Shown here: positions 1 through 5,782 of the stretch, one piece after another | How positions within the stretch are numbered: the stretch's first letter is position 1 | Layout of the letters: every line of letters starts with the position of its first letter | From: CAYOWK01 sp964407665 | Lineage (GTDB): Bacteria; Pseudomonadota; Alphaproteobacteria; Caulobacterales; Hyphomonadaceae | DNA length: 7,002 bases | Reading direction: 5' to 3' | Assembly: GCA_964407665.1 (NCBI GenBank) | Contig: CAYOWK010000088.1 | Span: forward strand, 1-7,002 | The notes under the pieces: generated by a model | What the model saw: the letters and a program-made list of their open reading frames with translations, nothing else | Database searches by the model: none | What the model was told of the DNA's origin: nothing | Program-made: the position numbers and the translations under genes

Positions 1-528
1 GGCGTCGCCGATCGAGCCCGCGCGCTGGCCCCGGTATTCGGCGCCGTGCGCCTGGGCGGCGTCTTCCAGAACGAACAGACCATGCTTCTTTGCAATGGCC
101 ATGATCGGCTCCATGTCGGCCATCTGGCCGAACAGGTGAACCGGAACGATGGCTTTCGTGCGCGGCGTGATCGCAGCTTCGATCGCAGCCGGGTCCATCG
201 TGAAGGTCACCGGATCGATGTCCACGAACACGGGCTTGGCGCCGGTGTAGTGGATCGCCGAGGCGGAGGCGATGAACGTGAAGGGCACGGTGATGACTTC
301 ATCGCCGGGGCCGATGCCCGCCGCCAGCAGCGGCAGGTAGAGGGCGTTGGTGCCGTTGTTGATGCCGGCGGCAAAGGTGTTGCCGGCATAGACAGCGAAG
401 TCCTTCTCCAGCTGGGCCACTTCTGGACCCAGTGTGAAGGCGCAGCTTTCGAGCGTGCCCAGGACGGCCGCATCGACCTCGTCCTTGATGGAATGGTATT
501 GGGCCTTCAGGTCCACAAACGGGATCAT
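1..528 (-). CDS. DegT/DnrJ/EryC1/StrS-family sugar aminotransferase, 5' part (C-terminus beyond window)
   Basis: This is the N-terminal 176 residues of a PLP-dependent nucleotide-sugar aminotransferase, probably acting on the 3-keto sugar made by the preceding dehydrogenase. Seen: the opening MIPFVDLKAQY, ILGPE-like TLGPE at 32-36, NNGTNAL at 58-63, GPGDEVITVPFTF at 73-85, AKPVFVDIDP at 97-106, ITPRTKAIVPVHLFGQ at 120-135, and LEDAAQAHGA at 154-163. In this fold Asp156 holds the PLP pyridine nitrogen and Gln159 stacks near the ring. The window ends at GSIGDA, shortly before the family's Schiff-base lysine, so catalytic competence cannot be confirmed here. Family members are usually about 360-400 residues, so a little under half is present. 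The start is ATG at 526-528, 11 bp after the dehydrogenase stop; an AGGA element overlaps that stop codon, which suggests translational coupling. Overall motif order is close to WbpE/WlbC-type enzymes; the exact sugar is inferred. Confidence 0.93.
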   Translation of the reverse strand, partial: MIPFVDLKAQYHSIKDEVDAAVLGTLESCAFTLGPEVAQLEKDFAVYAGNTFAAGINNGTNALYLPLLAAGIGPGDEVITVPFTFIASASAIHYTGAKPVFVDIDPVTFTMDPAAIEAAITPRTKAIVPVHLFGQMADMEPIMAIAKKHGLFVLEDAAQAHGAEYRGQRAGSIGDA

Positions 529-539
529 CTTCGCGATTC

Positions 540-1694
540 CTAAGCGGTGGCGAGGGGGCGAGCGAGGTGTACGGTTTCGCCTCTACCTCGCATGGAGCTG
601 GTTGCGGCTTCGATAATTTCGACCATGCGAAGTCCGAACAAACCGTTGGAAATGGTGGATTTGTTGGCCTTGATGCATTCGACGAAGTGTTCGCCTTCGA
701 CCTTGAGGGCTTCGGAGCCGTCGACTTTCGGGGCCCACATGTCGCCCGTGCGGTAGCCGACGCGCATCTCGTGGATCTTCGCCGGGTCGTCGGTGAAGCT
801 CACGCCCTTGTCGTAGATCTTCAGCTTCTCGGACGGCTGCAACTCGTCGAAGGTGATCATCTTCTCGGTGCCGCCGATCAGGATGTTCCGCACCTTCACC
901 GGCGCCAGCCACGACACGTTGACGTGCGCGATAAAGCCCGAAGCGTAGAACAGCGTGATGTAGGCGAGGTTCTCGGGCGTACCCGGATAGTGGTTGATGC
1001 CCGAGGCGGAGACGGCGACCGGATGCTCGCCGAACACGTAGTCCAGGATCGAGAAGTCATGCACGGCGAGGTCGGCGATGACGTTCACGTCGCGCTGGAA
1101 CAGGCCGAGGTTCACGCGGGTCGAGTCGTAGTACAGCGTCTTGCCAAGTGAGCCGGACTGCACCAGCTCGCGCATCTTCTTCACGGGGCCGGTGTAGATG
1201 AAGGTGTGGTCGACGTGCAGGATCAGACCGCGTTTCTCGGCTTCCTCGACGAGCGTGCGCGCCTGCGAGGAGGTTTCCGTCATCGGCTTTTCAAGCCAGA
1301 CGTGCTTGCCGGCTTTCAGGGCCGCCATGGCGAGCGAGAAGTGCGTCGAGACCGGCGTCGCAATCGCGATGGCGTCGATGTCGGGGTTGCGCAGCAGCTC
1401 CTGGTAGTCGGTCGTGACGTAGGTCGTCGGATAGCGCTTGGAGACAACTTCAAGAGCCTTCGGGTTCAGGTCGGCGACCGAGTGAACGCGGGCGTTCGAC
1501 ATCTCGGAGAAGTTGCGGACGAGGTTGGGACCCCAGTAGCCATAGCCGACGACGCCGATGTTCAGGACGGCCTTGTCAGCGGCCTTCGCGACCGTGGCGA
1601 CGGACTTGACGATGGGCTTGGCGTCTTTCGACGGCTTGATGTTCAGGGCTTTTGCGCGGGCCTTCTTGGGCGCGCTAGTCGTTGTTGCGGACAT
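540..1694 (-). CDS. Gfo/Idh/MocA-family NAD(P)-dependent sugar dehydrogenase with Lys/Ala-rich N-terminal extension (384 aa)
   Basis: Probable nucleotide-sugar dehydrogenase that oxidises a ring hydroxyl to a keto group, the substrate for the adjacent aminotransferase. The Rossmann fingerprint IGVVGYGYWG lies at 46-55, the acidic VADLN at 73-77, and the family signature LEKPMTE at 134-140 with Lys136. DLAVHDFSILDYVFG at 208-222 carries the Asp208/His212 pair typical of the active site. The last ~250 residues form the alpha/beta substrate domain. I chose ATG at 1692-1694 because AAAGG sits 9 nt upstream; an upstream in-frame ATG at 1727 would extend 53 bp into the acetyltransferase gene instead of 20. 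Residues 1-42 precede the fold and hold nine lysines and many alanines. No ATG, GTG or TTG occurs in frame between this start and the Rossmann motif, so the extension is real unless the start is unusual. It lacks the AGYIAPRH motif of classical WlbA/WbpB, so the substrate is uncertain. Confidence 0.93.
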   Translation of the reverse strand: MSATTTSAPKKARAKALNIKPSKDAKPIVKSVATVAKAADKAVLNIGVVGYGYWGPNLVRNFSEMSNARVHSVADLNPKALEVVSKRYPTTYVTTDYQELLRNPDIDAIAIATPVSTHFSLAMAALKAGKHVWLEKPMTETSSQARTLVEEAEKRGLILHVDHTFIYTGPVKKMRELVQSGSLGKTLYYDSTRVNLGLFQRDVNVIADLAVHDFSILDYVFGEHPVAVSASGINHYPGTPENLAYITLFYASGFIAHVNVSWLAPVKVRNILIGGTEKMITFDELQPSEKLKIYDKGVSFTDDPAKIHEMRVGYRTGDMWAPKVDGSEALKVEGEHFVECIKANKSTISNGLFGLRMVEIIEAATSSMRGRGETVHLARPLATA

Positions 1695-2154
1695 CGCCGA
1701 TAACCTTTGCTGGAACACCTGCCACAATGGCGAAAGCGGGAACGTCCTTGGTGACCACTGCTCCGGCCGCGACGAGCGCGCCTTCGCCGATGGTGATCCC
1801 GCAGACGATGGTTGCGTTGGACCCGATGGAGGCGCGGCGTTTCACGCGCGTCAGCTCCAGCTTCCAGTCGGCGTCGGTCTGGGCCGAGCCGTCCGGGTTC
1901 GTGGCCCGGGGGAAGAGGTCGTTGGTGAACATGACCCCATGACCGACGAAGACCTCGTCCTCGATGGTCACGCCTTCGCAGATGAAGGAGTGGGATGAAA
2001 TCTTGCAGCGCTCGCCGATGACGGCGCCTTTCTGGATCTCGACGAACGTTCCGATCTTCGAGCCGTCGCCGACTTCGCAGCCGTAGAGGTTGACCAGGCC
2101 GGGGTGATGGATGGTCACCTTGCCCTTCAACAGTGTGCTGTCCGAAACCGGCAT
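1675..2154 (-). CDS. Left-handed beta-helix (hexapeptide repeat) sugar N-acyltransferase, WbpD/WlbB/QdtC-like (159 aa)
   Basis: Probable acetyl-CoA-dependent N-acetyltransferase acting on the amino group that the cassette's aminotransferase installs. The first hexapeptide block runs through residues 28-75 (VGDGSKIG, VIGERCKISSHSFICEGVTIEDEVFVGHGVMFTND split over the coils). A protruding loop spans about 79-107 (NDLFPRATNPDGS and following). A second block spans 108-152 and ends in the typical AGVPAKVIG. His55 and His72 face the region where these trimeric enzymes bind substrate at subunit interfaces; their roles are inferred. The start is ATG at 2152-2154, preceded by GGAGGG with 6 nt spacing; an in-frame ATG 24 bp upstream lacks such a site. 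Its last 20 bp overlap the dehydrogenase, and it is first in the cassette. Serine acetyltransferase-type enzymes share the fold but not the NDL(F/Y)PRA loop. The order acetyltransferase, dehydrogenase, aminotransferase supports the sugar role. Confidence 0.93.
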   Translation of the reverse strand: MPVSDSTLLKGKVTIHHPGLVNLYGCEVGDGSKIGTFVEIQKGAVIGERCKISSHSFICEGVTIEDEVFVGHGVMFTNDLFPRATNPDGSAQTDADWKLELTRVKRRASIGSNATIVCGITIGEGALVAAGAVVTKDVPAFAIVAGVPAKVIGDVRNND

Positions 2155-2633
2155 TCGCTTCCCTCCGTGCGCTTGCACGAAACAGGGATTGCAAGCTGCG
2201 GGCCGGTGCTGTCCGGGGGGCTGCGCGAGCCAGAAATCCGTATTTCCCGCTTCAGGCGACCCGGCCCAGCCCGCTTTGACCCAGTCCGTGAGGGGCTATC
2301 GCTTCGGGCGAGTCCGGCAGTGTTCAGGTTCGGGACAGGCGAGGCCGGACAGTCGCCGGGTCGACCATGGTGTCGTATCCGTGGAGTTTCCCCGGGCAAG
2401 CGGCGCCAGTTCGGGACGTCCGCCCGGGACCTCGCCTTCGAGGCAAACGCGAGGGCGACCGCGTTTTGATGGGCGCCGCCGACACGTTCACGTGCACCCC
2501 GCGCGGCCTGTGCCTAAACGCAGGAAGGGAACAATGGCTGCAATGGAGCCCCCTCCAGACTCTCCGCATCGCCGCCCATCCGGCTGGAGATCTCCGGTAG
2601 CGGACTCTGGTGACGCCGCCAGCGCTTGCGGGC
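2155..2633. other. Gene-free interval between the GNAT gene and the sugar cassette
   Basis: About 480 bp with overlapping open frames on both strands but none with a recognisable fold, a Shine-Dalgarno site or balanced composition; the translations are rich in Pro, Arg, Gly and Ser, as expected from random GC-rich DNA. It should contain the promoter of the minus-strand sugar cassette, but I could not pick a convincing -35/-10 pair. Small structures seen are the dyad at 2171-2196 (listed separately), a 6-bp hairpin CCTCGC/GCGAGG at 2430-2454, the palindrome GGAGATCTCC at 2586-2595, and a 9-bp direct repeat GTTCGGGAC at 2328-2336 and 2409-2417. It may also include decayed coding sequence, but nothing identifiable remains. 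Confidence 0.6.
2171..2196. promoter_or_regulatory. 7+7 bp inverted repeat just upstream of the sugar cassette
   Basis: GCTTGCA at 2171-2177 and TGCAAGC at 2190-2196 form a perfect dyad with a 12-bp spacer. It lies 16 bp upstream of the acetyltransferase start, immediately outside its Shine-Dalgarno sequence. The spacing fits either a repressor operator or a 5'-leader hairpin. The regulator is unknown and a chance palindrome is possible. Confidence 0.35.
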
Positions 2634-3089
2634 TCAGTCCTGCGCAGCGCCCGGAGGAGACATCGCCAATTTGGTATCATAGCTGAACATCAGAACCGGA
2701 ACGCCAGCTGCGCCAGTCTTGCCATAGAGCTTGTGCGCCACGACGTTATCCGCATCTACAGCGACCCAGGCCGCTTTGACTTCCAGCTGTTGTCCCGCAT
2801 CCAGAGCCAGGGCGATGAGCCGACTTGCAATGCCCCGCCGTTGGCGGCTTGGCGTCACACCAAGATTGTCGATGTAGAGATCCGCCGGCGCATCCACATG
2901 CAGGTGCACCACGGCGGCGATCTGTCCGATGATGGTGTTGTCCTCAATGGCGACGATCAGAATATTCCGGGGGTCGCTCAAGAAGTTCTCGGCGCGTTCA
3001 AGATCGAAAGGGTGATCAAAAACGTCGTCCGCTACAATGCGAAGCAAATGTGCTTCGCCAGTCTCGAGGCGCTTGAAGACAAGGTTCAT
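2634..3089 (-). CDS. GNAT-family N-acetyltransferase, AAC(3)-I-like (151 aa)
   Basis: Acetyl-CoA-dependent acetyltransferase of the GNAT fold; substrate unknown. Residues 20-50 (DDVFDHPFD, ENFLSDPRNILIVAIED) resemble the start of AAC(3)-I-type proteins. IGQIAAVVHLH at 54-64 forms the central strands, LYIDNLGVTPSRQRRGIASRL at 71-91 contains strand 4 and the acetyl-CoA pyrophosphate loop Q83-R-R-G-I-A88, and DADNVVAHKLYGKTG at 112-126 carries the conserved Asn and Tyr122. ATG at 3087-3089 is preferred because GGGAG lies 8 nt upstream and the conserved fold starts at once. The open frame continues upstream to an ATG at 3383, but that part reads through a non-coding palindromic repeat and matches no fold. 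It stands alone: 479 bp from the sugar cassette and 692 bp from the carboxyltransferase gene. Resemblance to aminoglycoside acetyltransferases is only at fold level; resistance should not be inferred. Protein-alanine or small-molecule acetylation are alternatives. Confidence 0.86.
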   Translation of the reverse strand: MNLVFKRLETGEAHLLRIVADDVFDHPFDLERAENFLSDPRNILIVAIEDNTIIGQIAAVVHLHVDAPADLYIDNLGVTPSRQRRGIASRLIALALDAGQQLEVKAAWVAVDADNVVAHKLYGKTGAAGVPVLMFSYDTKLAMSPPGAAQD

Positions 3090-3260
3090 GCTGAAAACTC
3101 CCGAAGACGAACTCGGCCAAGGTTTGCTCAAAGCACCATGTCTTCGGCGGGCCAACGCTCCCCGGCTCGCCATGTTGTGACGGACGACAGTGCACCCGGA
3201 ACAGGGGCCAGAAAATAGGAGAACGAAACCCGTTTCATCCCACACCCCGAAACCTGCGCT

Positions 3261-3306
3261 ATTCTCCCCCTCGCGTCTGGCACGGGAGGGTTCGGTGGCC
3301 ACCGAA
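3261..3306. repeat. Double-hairpin extragenic repeat, family 1, copy A
   Basis: Two adjacent inverted repeats. The first is CTCCC (3264-3268) with GGGAG (3284-3288). The second is the perfect 16-bp palindrome TTCGGTGGCCACCGAA (3291-3306). The same arrangement recurs at 6886-6933 in the same orientation. The second palindrome differs there by a compensatory T:A to A:T swap (GGTGGCCACC here, GGAGGCCTCC there), so pairing is preserved. It is not part of any gene; it lies upstream of the GNAT start. Confidence 0.75.
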
Positions 3307-3388
3307 ACATCGAATGCCAGCCGCTCGGACGGCGCGGCGACCACCGTGTCCGGCCGCTGAACGACCCGAAGGCTCAGGCCCAACTTGA

Positions 3389-3450
3389 GCCCTCATGGTG
3401 AGGACGCGGGCTGACGAATGTCAGACCGCGTGGACTCGAACCACGAGGGC
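3389..3450. repeat. Long-hairpin extragenic repeat, family 2, copy 1
   Basis: A 62-nt imperfect palindrome. The outer arms GCCCTCATGGT (3389-3399) and ACCACGAGGGC (3440-3450) pair at 10 of 11 positions, with one A·C mismatch. GAG/CTC pairs at 3400-3402 and 3435-3437. Inner stems are CGCGG/CCGCG (3405-3409, 3426-3430) and CTGAC/GTCAG (3411-3415, 3420-3424) closed by a GAAT loop. It shares its outer-arm plan, including the position of the A·C mismatch, with 6771-6815. It resembles palindromic repeats widely seen between genes in alphaproteobacteria. Confidence 0.75.
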
Positions 3451-3513
3451 GCCGAGCACAGGTCCAAGCCCCAGGAGTGTCCAGCGCACGGAACGAGGGT
3501 CTGAAACACCTGT

Positions 3514-3537
3514 CCCCGGAATCGATCTAAACCGGGG
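3514..3537. repeat. Stem-loop CCCCGG/CCGGGG
   Basis: CCCCGG (3514-3519) pairs with CCGGGG (3532-3537) around a 12-nt loop that includes ATCGAT. Part of the hairpin cluster in this gene-free interval; no T-run follows on either strand, so it is not a standard terminator. Confidence 0.45.
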
Positions 3538-3542
3538 GTGAC

Positions 3543-3562
3543 CATGGGCGGCGGCGCCCATG
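3543..3562. repeat. Stem-loop CATGGGCG/CGCCCATG
   Basis: A perfect 8-bp stem (3543-3550 with 3555-3562) around the 4-nt loop GCGG, six bases from the preceding stem-loop. No gene or T-run adjoins it. Function unknown. Confidence 0.5.
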
Positions 3563-3684
3563 CGCGTGGAGACGGGAAGCTGAAAAGGGTCAAATAGACC
3601 CACACCGACGCACCGGCTCTAAACGTCCGATACGGGGCGCGTGCGAACACGCATCCGGCCGGCGGCAACGCTGGCATTGTACTC

Positions 3685-3707
3685 AACAAGGCGCGTTTCC
3701 ACGCGCC
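3685..3707 (-). terminator. Probable intrinsic terminator of the carboxyltransferase transcript
   Basis: On the minus strand GGCGCGT and ACGCGCC (3701-3707 and 3690-3696) form a perfect 7-bp GC-rich stem with a GGAA tetraloop of the GNRA type. TTGTT follows directly. It lies about 75 bp beyond the carboxyltransferase stop, in the correct orientation. The T-tract is short, so efficiency is uncertain. Confidence 0.55.
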
Positions 3708-3710
3708 CTG

Positions 3711-3733
3711 TCCTCCTGTTTCACGGGAGGGGA
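3711..3733. repeat. Hairpin related to family 1 repeats (copy C, first hairpin only)
   Basis: CCTCCTG (3712-3718) pairs with CGGGAGG (3724-3730), with one G·T wobble and a 5-nt loop. The stretch CACGGGAGGG (3722-3731) is identical to the 3' arm of copy A's first hairpin at 3281-3290. The second palindrome of copies A and B is missing here. Confidence 0.45.
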
Positions 3734-3781
3734 GCTACAGCACAACGGACGGCTCGCGCCGGTCCCGATGCGAAACCGCGC

Positions 3782-5329
3782 CTAGGGCCTCGGCCCGAAT
3801 GCCCGCTTGCCCGCCTTCAGCACGCGATAGGCGTGGCGAGCAAAATCCACCAGCAGCGGACGGGTGTCGCGTGGATCGATGATCTCCTCCGCGATGAATG
3901 CGTCCGCCGTCCGGAACGGCGAGCGCATCGCCTCGAACTTCCGGTACAGCGCCTTCAGCTCTGCCTCCGGATCGGCCGATGCTTCCAGCTGGCGCTTGTA
4001 GGCCGCCTCGATTCCGCCGGCCATTGGCAGGCTTCCCCAGTCGCCGGATGGCCAGCAATACCGCCACCGCGTCCGCGAGGGGTTGAACATCGCCGATCCC
4101 GCAAGCCCATAGGCCTTGCGGATCACCACCGGGCAGATCGGGACTGTCGCCTGATAGATCGCCGTCATCGCCCGCACGCCCTTGCGGGTGACGCCGGCCT
4201 TCTCGTGACGGACGCCGACCGCAAATCCGGGACAGTCCACGAAATGCACAACTGGCAGATGGAATGTCTCCGCCAGATCGATCAGCCGGACGACCTTGTC
4301 GCAGGCGTCCGCCGTCCAGGCGCCATCGAGGAAGAACGGATCGCCCGCCAGAACTGCAACCGGCCGGCCGTCCAGACGACCAAGTCCTGTGACAACGGGG
4401 CGGCCCCACAGCGCGCCGGTCTCGAAGAAGGATCCCTTGTCCAGAACCGCCTCGATGATCCGGCGCGGCTTGTAAGGCGTCTTGCCGTCCCTCGGCACGA
4501 TATCCAGCAGGAACTCTTCCTTCCGCTTCGGATCGTCGGTCGGCGCGATACAGGGCGGCAGTTCGTCCGTGTTGGAGGGCAGATACGACAGAAACCGCTT
4601 GGCGGCGGCAAACGCCTCGGCCTCGGAGTTGACCACGTCGTCGACGGTCCCGTTGCGCGCCTGGATCTCCCAGCCGCCAAGACCCTCCTTGTCGACATTT
4701 TCGCCCAGCGCCTTCGCGACCGGCGGACCGGCGACGAACACCTGGCTGATGCCCCGCACCATCACCGAATAATGGCTGGCGGCGACGCGGCCCGCGCCAA
4801 GTCCTGCACAAGGCCCAAGCGCCAGCGACACCACCGGAGACCGGCCAAGGTTGGCTACGATCCATTCCCAGCCCGGCGTCGTCGGGATGTAGGTGCGGGG
4901 ATTGGCCTCCAGCGATTTCACCGAGCCGCCGCCGCCCGTTCCGTCGATCATGCGTACGATGGGCATGCCGTACTCGTTGGCCATCTGTTCGGCCATCAGC
5001 ATCTTGCCGGCAATGGAAGCGTCGGATGCGCCGCCCCTCACCGTGAAGTCGTCCGCCAGGATGACAGCGGGGCGTCCATCCAGCGTCGCCCGTCCAAACA
5101 CCATGGTCGCCGGCAGGAAGTCGGCTATCGACCCGTCTTCCGCATAGTCCGCCCGGCCCGCTGTCTTGCCGACCTCGTGGAACGAGCCGGGATCGGCGAG
5201 GAACGCCACACGCTCCCTGCAGGTCAGCTTGCCCTGGCTACGCTGACGGGCGACGCGCTCCTCCCCGCCCATTTCCTCGGCCAGACGCTCGCGCGCCCGC
5301 AATTCCTCGATGCTGGACTTCCAGGTCAT
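3782..5329 (-). CDS. Acyl-CoA carboxylase carboxyltransferase (beta) subunit (515 aa)
   Basis: Transfers the carboxyl group from biotin to an acyl-CoA; cytoplasmic, and normally partnered by a separate biotin carboxylase/biotin carrier subunit that is not in this window. The full length of ~515 residues matches propionyl-, acetyl- or methylcrotonyl-CoA carboxylase beta subunits. Seen: the entry motif QGKLTCRERVAFLADPGSF at 32-50, the N-domain oxyanion glycines GTGGGGS at 130-136, GPCAGLGAGRVAASHYSVM at 172-190, the C-domain GDPFFLDGAWTADACDKVVRLIDLA split over 329-353, VDCPGFAVG at 364-372, KAYGLAGSAM at 405-414 with the second oxyanion G-x-A-G, WPSGDWGSLP at 426-435, and EEIIDPRDTRPLL at 481-493. 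ATG at 5327-5329 starts just before the conserved region. The frame stays open upstream to 6661, but that stretch is antisense to two real genes. A weak AGG lies upstream of the start. Substrate specificity cannot be read from these motifs. Confidence 0.95.
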   Translation of the reverse strand: MTWKSSIEELRARERLAEEMGGEERVARQRSQGKLTCRERVAFLADPGSFHEVGKTAGRADYAEDGSIADFLPATMVFGRATLDGRPAVILADDFTVRGGASDASIAGKMLMAEQMANEYGMPIVRMIDGTGGGGSVKSLEANPRTYIPTTPGWEWIVANLGRSPVVSLALGPCAGLGAGRVAASHYSVMVRGISQVFVAGPPVAKALGENVDKEGLGGWEIQARNGTVDDVVNSEAEAFAAAKRFLSYLPSNTDELPPCIAPTDDPKRKEEFLLDIVPRDGKTPYKPRRIIEAVLDKGSFFETGALWGRPVVTGLGRLDGRPVAVLAGDPFFLDGAWTADACDKVVRLIDLAETFHLPVVHFVDCPGFAVGVRHEKAGVTRKGVRAMTAIYQATVPICPVVIRKAYGLAGSAMFNPSRTRWRYCWPSGDWGSLPMAGGIEAAYKRQLEASADPEAELKALYRKFEAMRSPFRTADAFIAEEIIDPRDTRPLLVDFARHAYRVLKAGKRAFGPRP

Positions 5330-5473
5330 GCGCCTGCCTGCTCCCCGGGCCGCTTCGTCTCGTCTGACGTTCCCTTGCGATCTACCGTAGCCGCCGGGCG
5401 AACGGCGGCAAGGAGCCCGTTGCGCCGGGGCGTTTCGTGGGCGACAAGTAAGGTGTTCAGTCAGGAGACACAC
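5330..5473. promoter_or_regulatory. Divergent promoter region between carboxyltransferase and SCP2 genes, with a dyad
   Basis: The 144-bp gap must hold promoters for both the minus-strand carboxyltransferase and the plus-strand SCP2/hydrolase pair. A perfect dyad GCCGCCG (5390-5396) and CGGCGGC (5403-5409) with a 6-bp spacer sits near its middle and could be an operator shared by both directions. No strong -35/-10 pair is visible. The Shine-Dalgarno AGGAG (5463-5467) for the SCP2 gene is clear. Confidence 0.45.
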
Positions 5474-5776
5474 ATGAACCTCGCCGCCGTCACCACCAAG
5501 GTCCAGGAAGCCCTCAACGGCGGGCTTGGCTTCGACAAGAAGGTCAAGTTCGACTTCGGCGACGTCGGCAAGCTGCTGATCGACGGCGTCGGCAACAAGG
5601 CCAGCAACGACGATGGCCCGGCGGACGCTACGGTCACCGTCAGCTTCGAGGATTTCGGCAAGCTCGTTCAGGGCCAGCTGGACCCGATGTCGGCGTTCAT
5701 GACCCAGAAGATCAAGATCGCGGGCGACATGGGCGTCGTGATGAAGCTCCAGTCCCTGCTCGGAAAGATCCGCTAG
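5474..5776 (+). CDS. SCP2 sterol-carrier-domain protein (100 aa)
   Basis: Small cytoplasmic protein made of a single SCP2 domain, a fold with a hydrophobic tunnel that binds fatty acyl-CoAs, sterols or other lipids. Seen: an N-terminal helix (residues 1-15), KVKFDFGDVGKLLIDG at 23-38, ATVTVSFEDFGKLVQGQLDP at 52-71, and the hallmark KIKIAGDMGVVMKLQSLL at 79-96. The 100-residue length is that of stand-alone bacterial SCP2 proteins. The start is fixed by AGGAG six bases upstream. No signal peptide or catalytic motif. The hydrolase begins 6 bp downstream, so the two are almost certainly co-transcribed. The likely role is lipid or acyl-CoA binding or delivery; the ligand is unknown. A much longer in-frame extension upstream (to 3641) is antisense to the carboxyltransferase gene and is not credible. 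Confidence 0.92.
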   Translation: MNLAAVTTKVQEALNGGLGFDKKVKFDFGDVGKLLIDGVGNKASNDDGPADATVTVSFEDFGKLVQGQLDPMSAFMTQKIKIAGDMGVVMKLQSLLGKIR

Positions 5777-5782
5777 CACCCG

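Larger units (their letters stand above)
3090..3781. other. Hairpin-rich gene-free interval between the carboxyltransferase and GNAT genes
   Basis: Nearly 700 bp in which no frame gives a believable protein; the open frames have no family features and read through palindromes. It contains, in order, a two-hairpin repeat (3261-3306), a 62-nt long hairpin (3389-3450), stem-loops at 3514-3537, 3543-3562 and 3639-3652, a probable terminator (3685-3707), and a hairpin related to the first repeat (3712-3730). The promoter of the GNAT gene should lie in the first ~150 bp, but no clear -35/-10 pair stands out. Confidence 0.65.

Noticed and set aside
46..1703. Plus-strand open frames of 165-194 codons opposite the aminotransferase and dehydrogenase
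   Set aside because: They are antisense shadows; the minus-strand frames carry complete, ordered family motifs.
2111..2686. Overlapping open frames of up to 191 codons on both strands upstream of the sugar cassette
   Set aside because: Low-complexity Arg/Pro/Ser/Gly composition, no ribosome-binding sites, no recognisable domain, and overlap with the ends of real genes.
3090..3383. 98-codon N-terminal extension of the GNAT protein
   Set aside because: It reads through a family 1 palindromic repeat, has no family features, and a good Shine-Dalgarno site precedes the internal ATG at 3089.
3420..3502. tRNA-like features on the minus strand (T-arm-like CGTGG TTCGAGT CCACG, and CAGACC/GGTCTG ends about 80 nt apart)
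   Set aside because: The anticodon arm does not pair, the loop lacks U33, and the D-loop lacks GG. The T-arm-like part is explained by the 3' arm of the family 2 palindrome.
3393..3689. Minus-strand open frames of 98 and 60 codons in the hairpin-rich interval
   Set aside because: They run through several stem-loops and a family 2 repeat and show no protein features.
3641..5776. A 711-codon plus-strand open frame ending in phase with the SCP2 gene
   Set aside because: All but the last 100 codons are antisense to the carboxyltransferase, composition is dominated by Arg, Pro, Gly and His, and AGGAG marks the SCP2 start at 5474. It arises from GC-rich codon bias.
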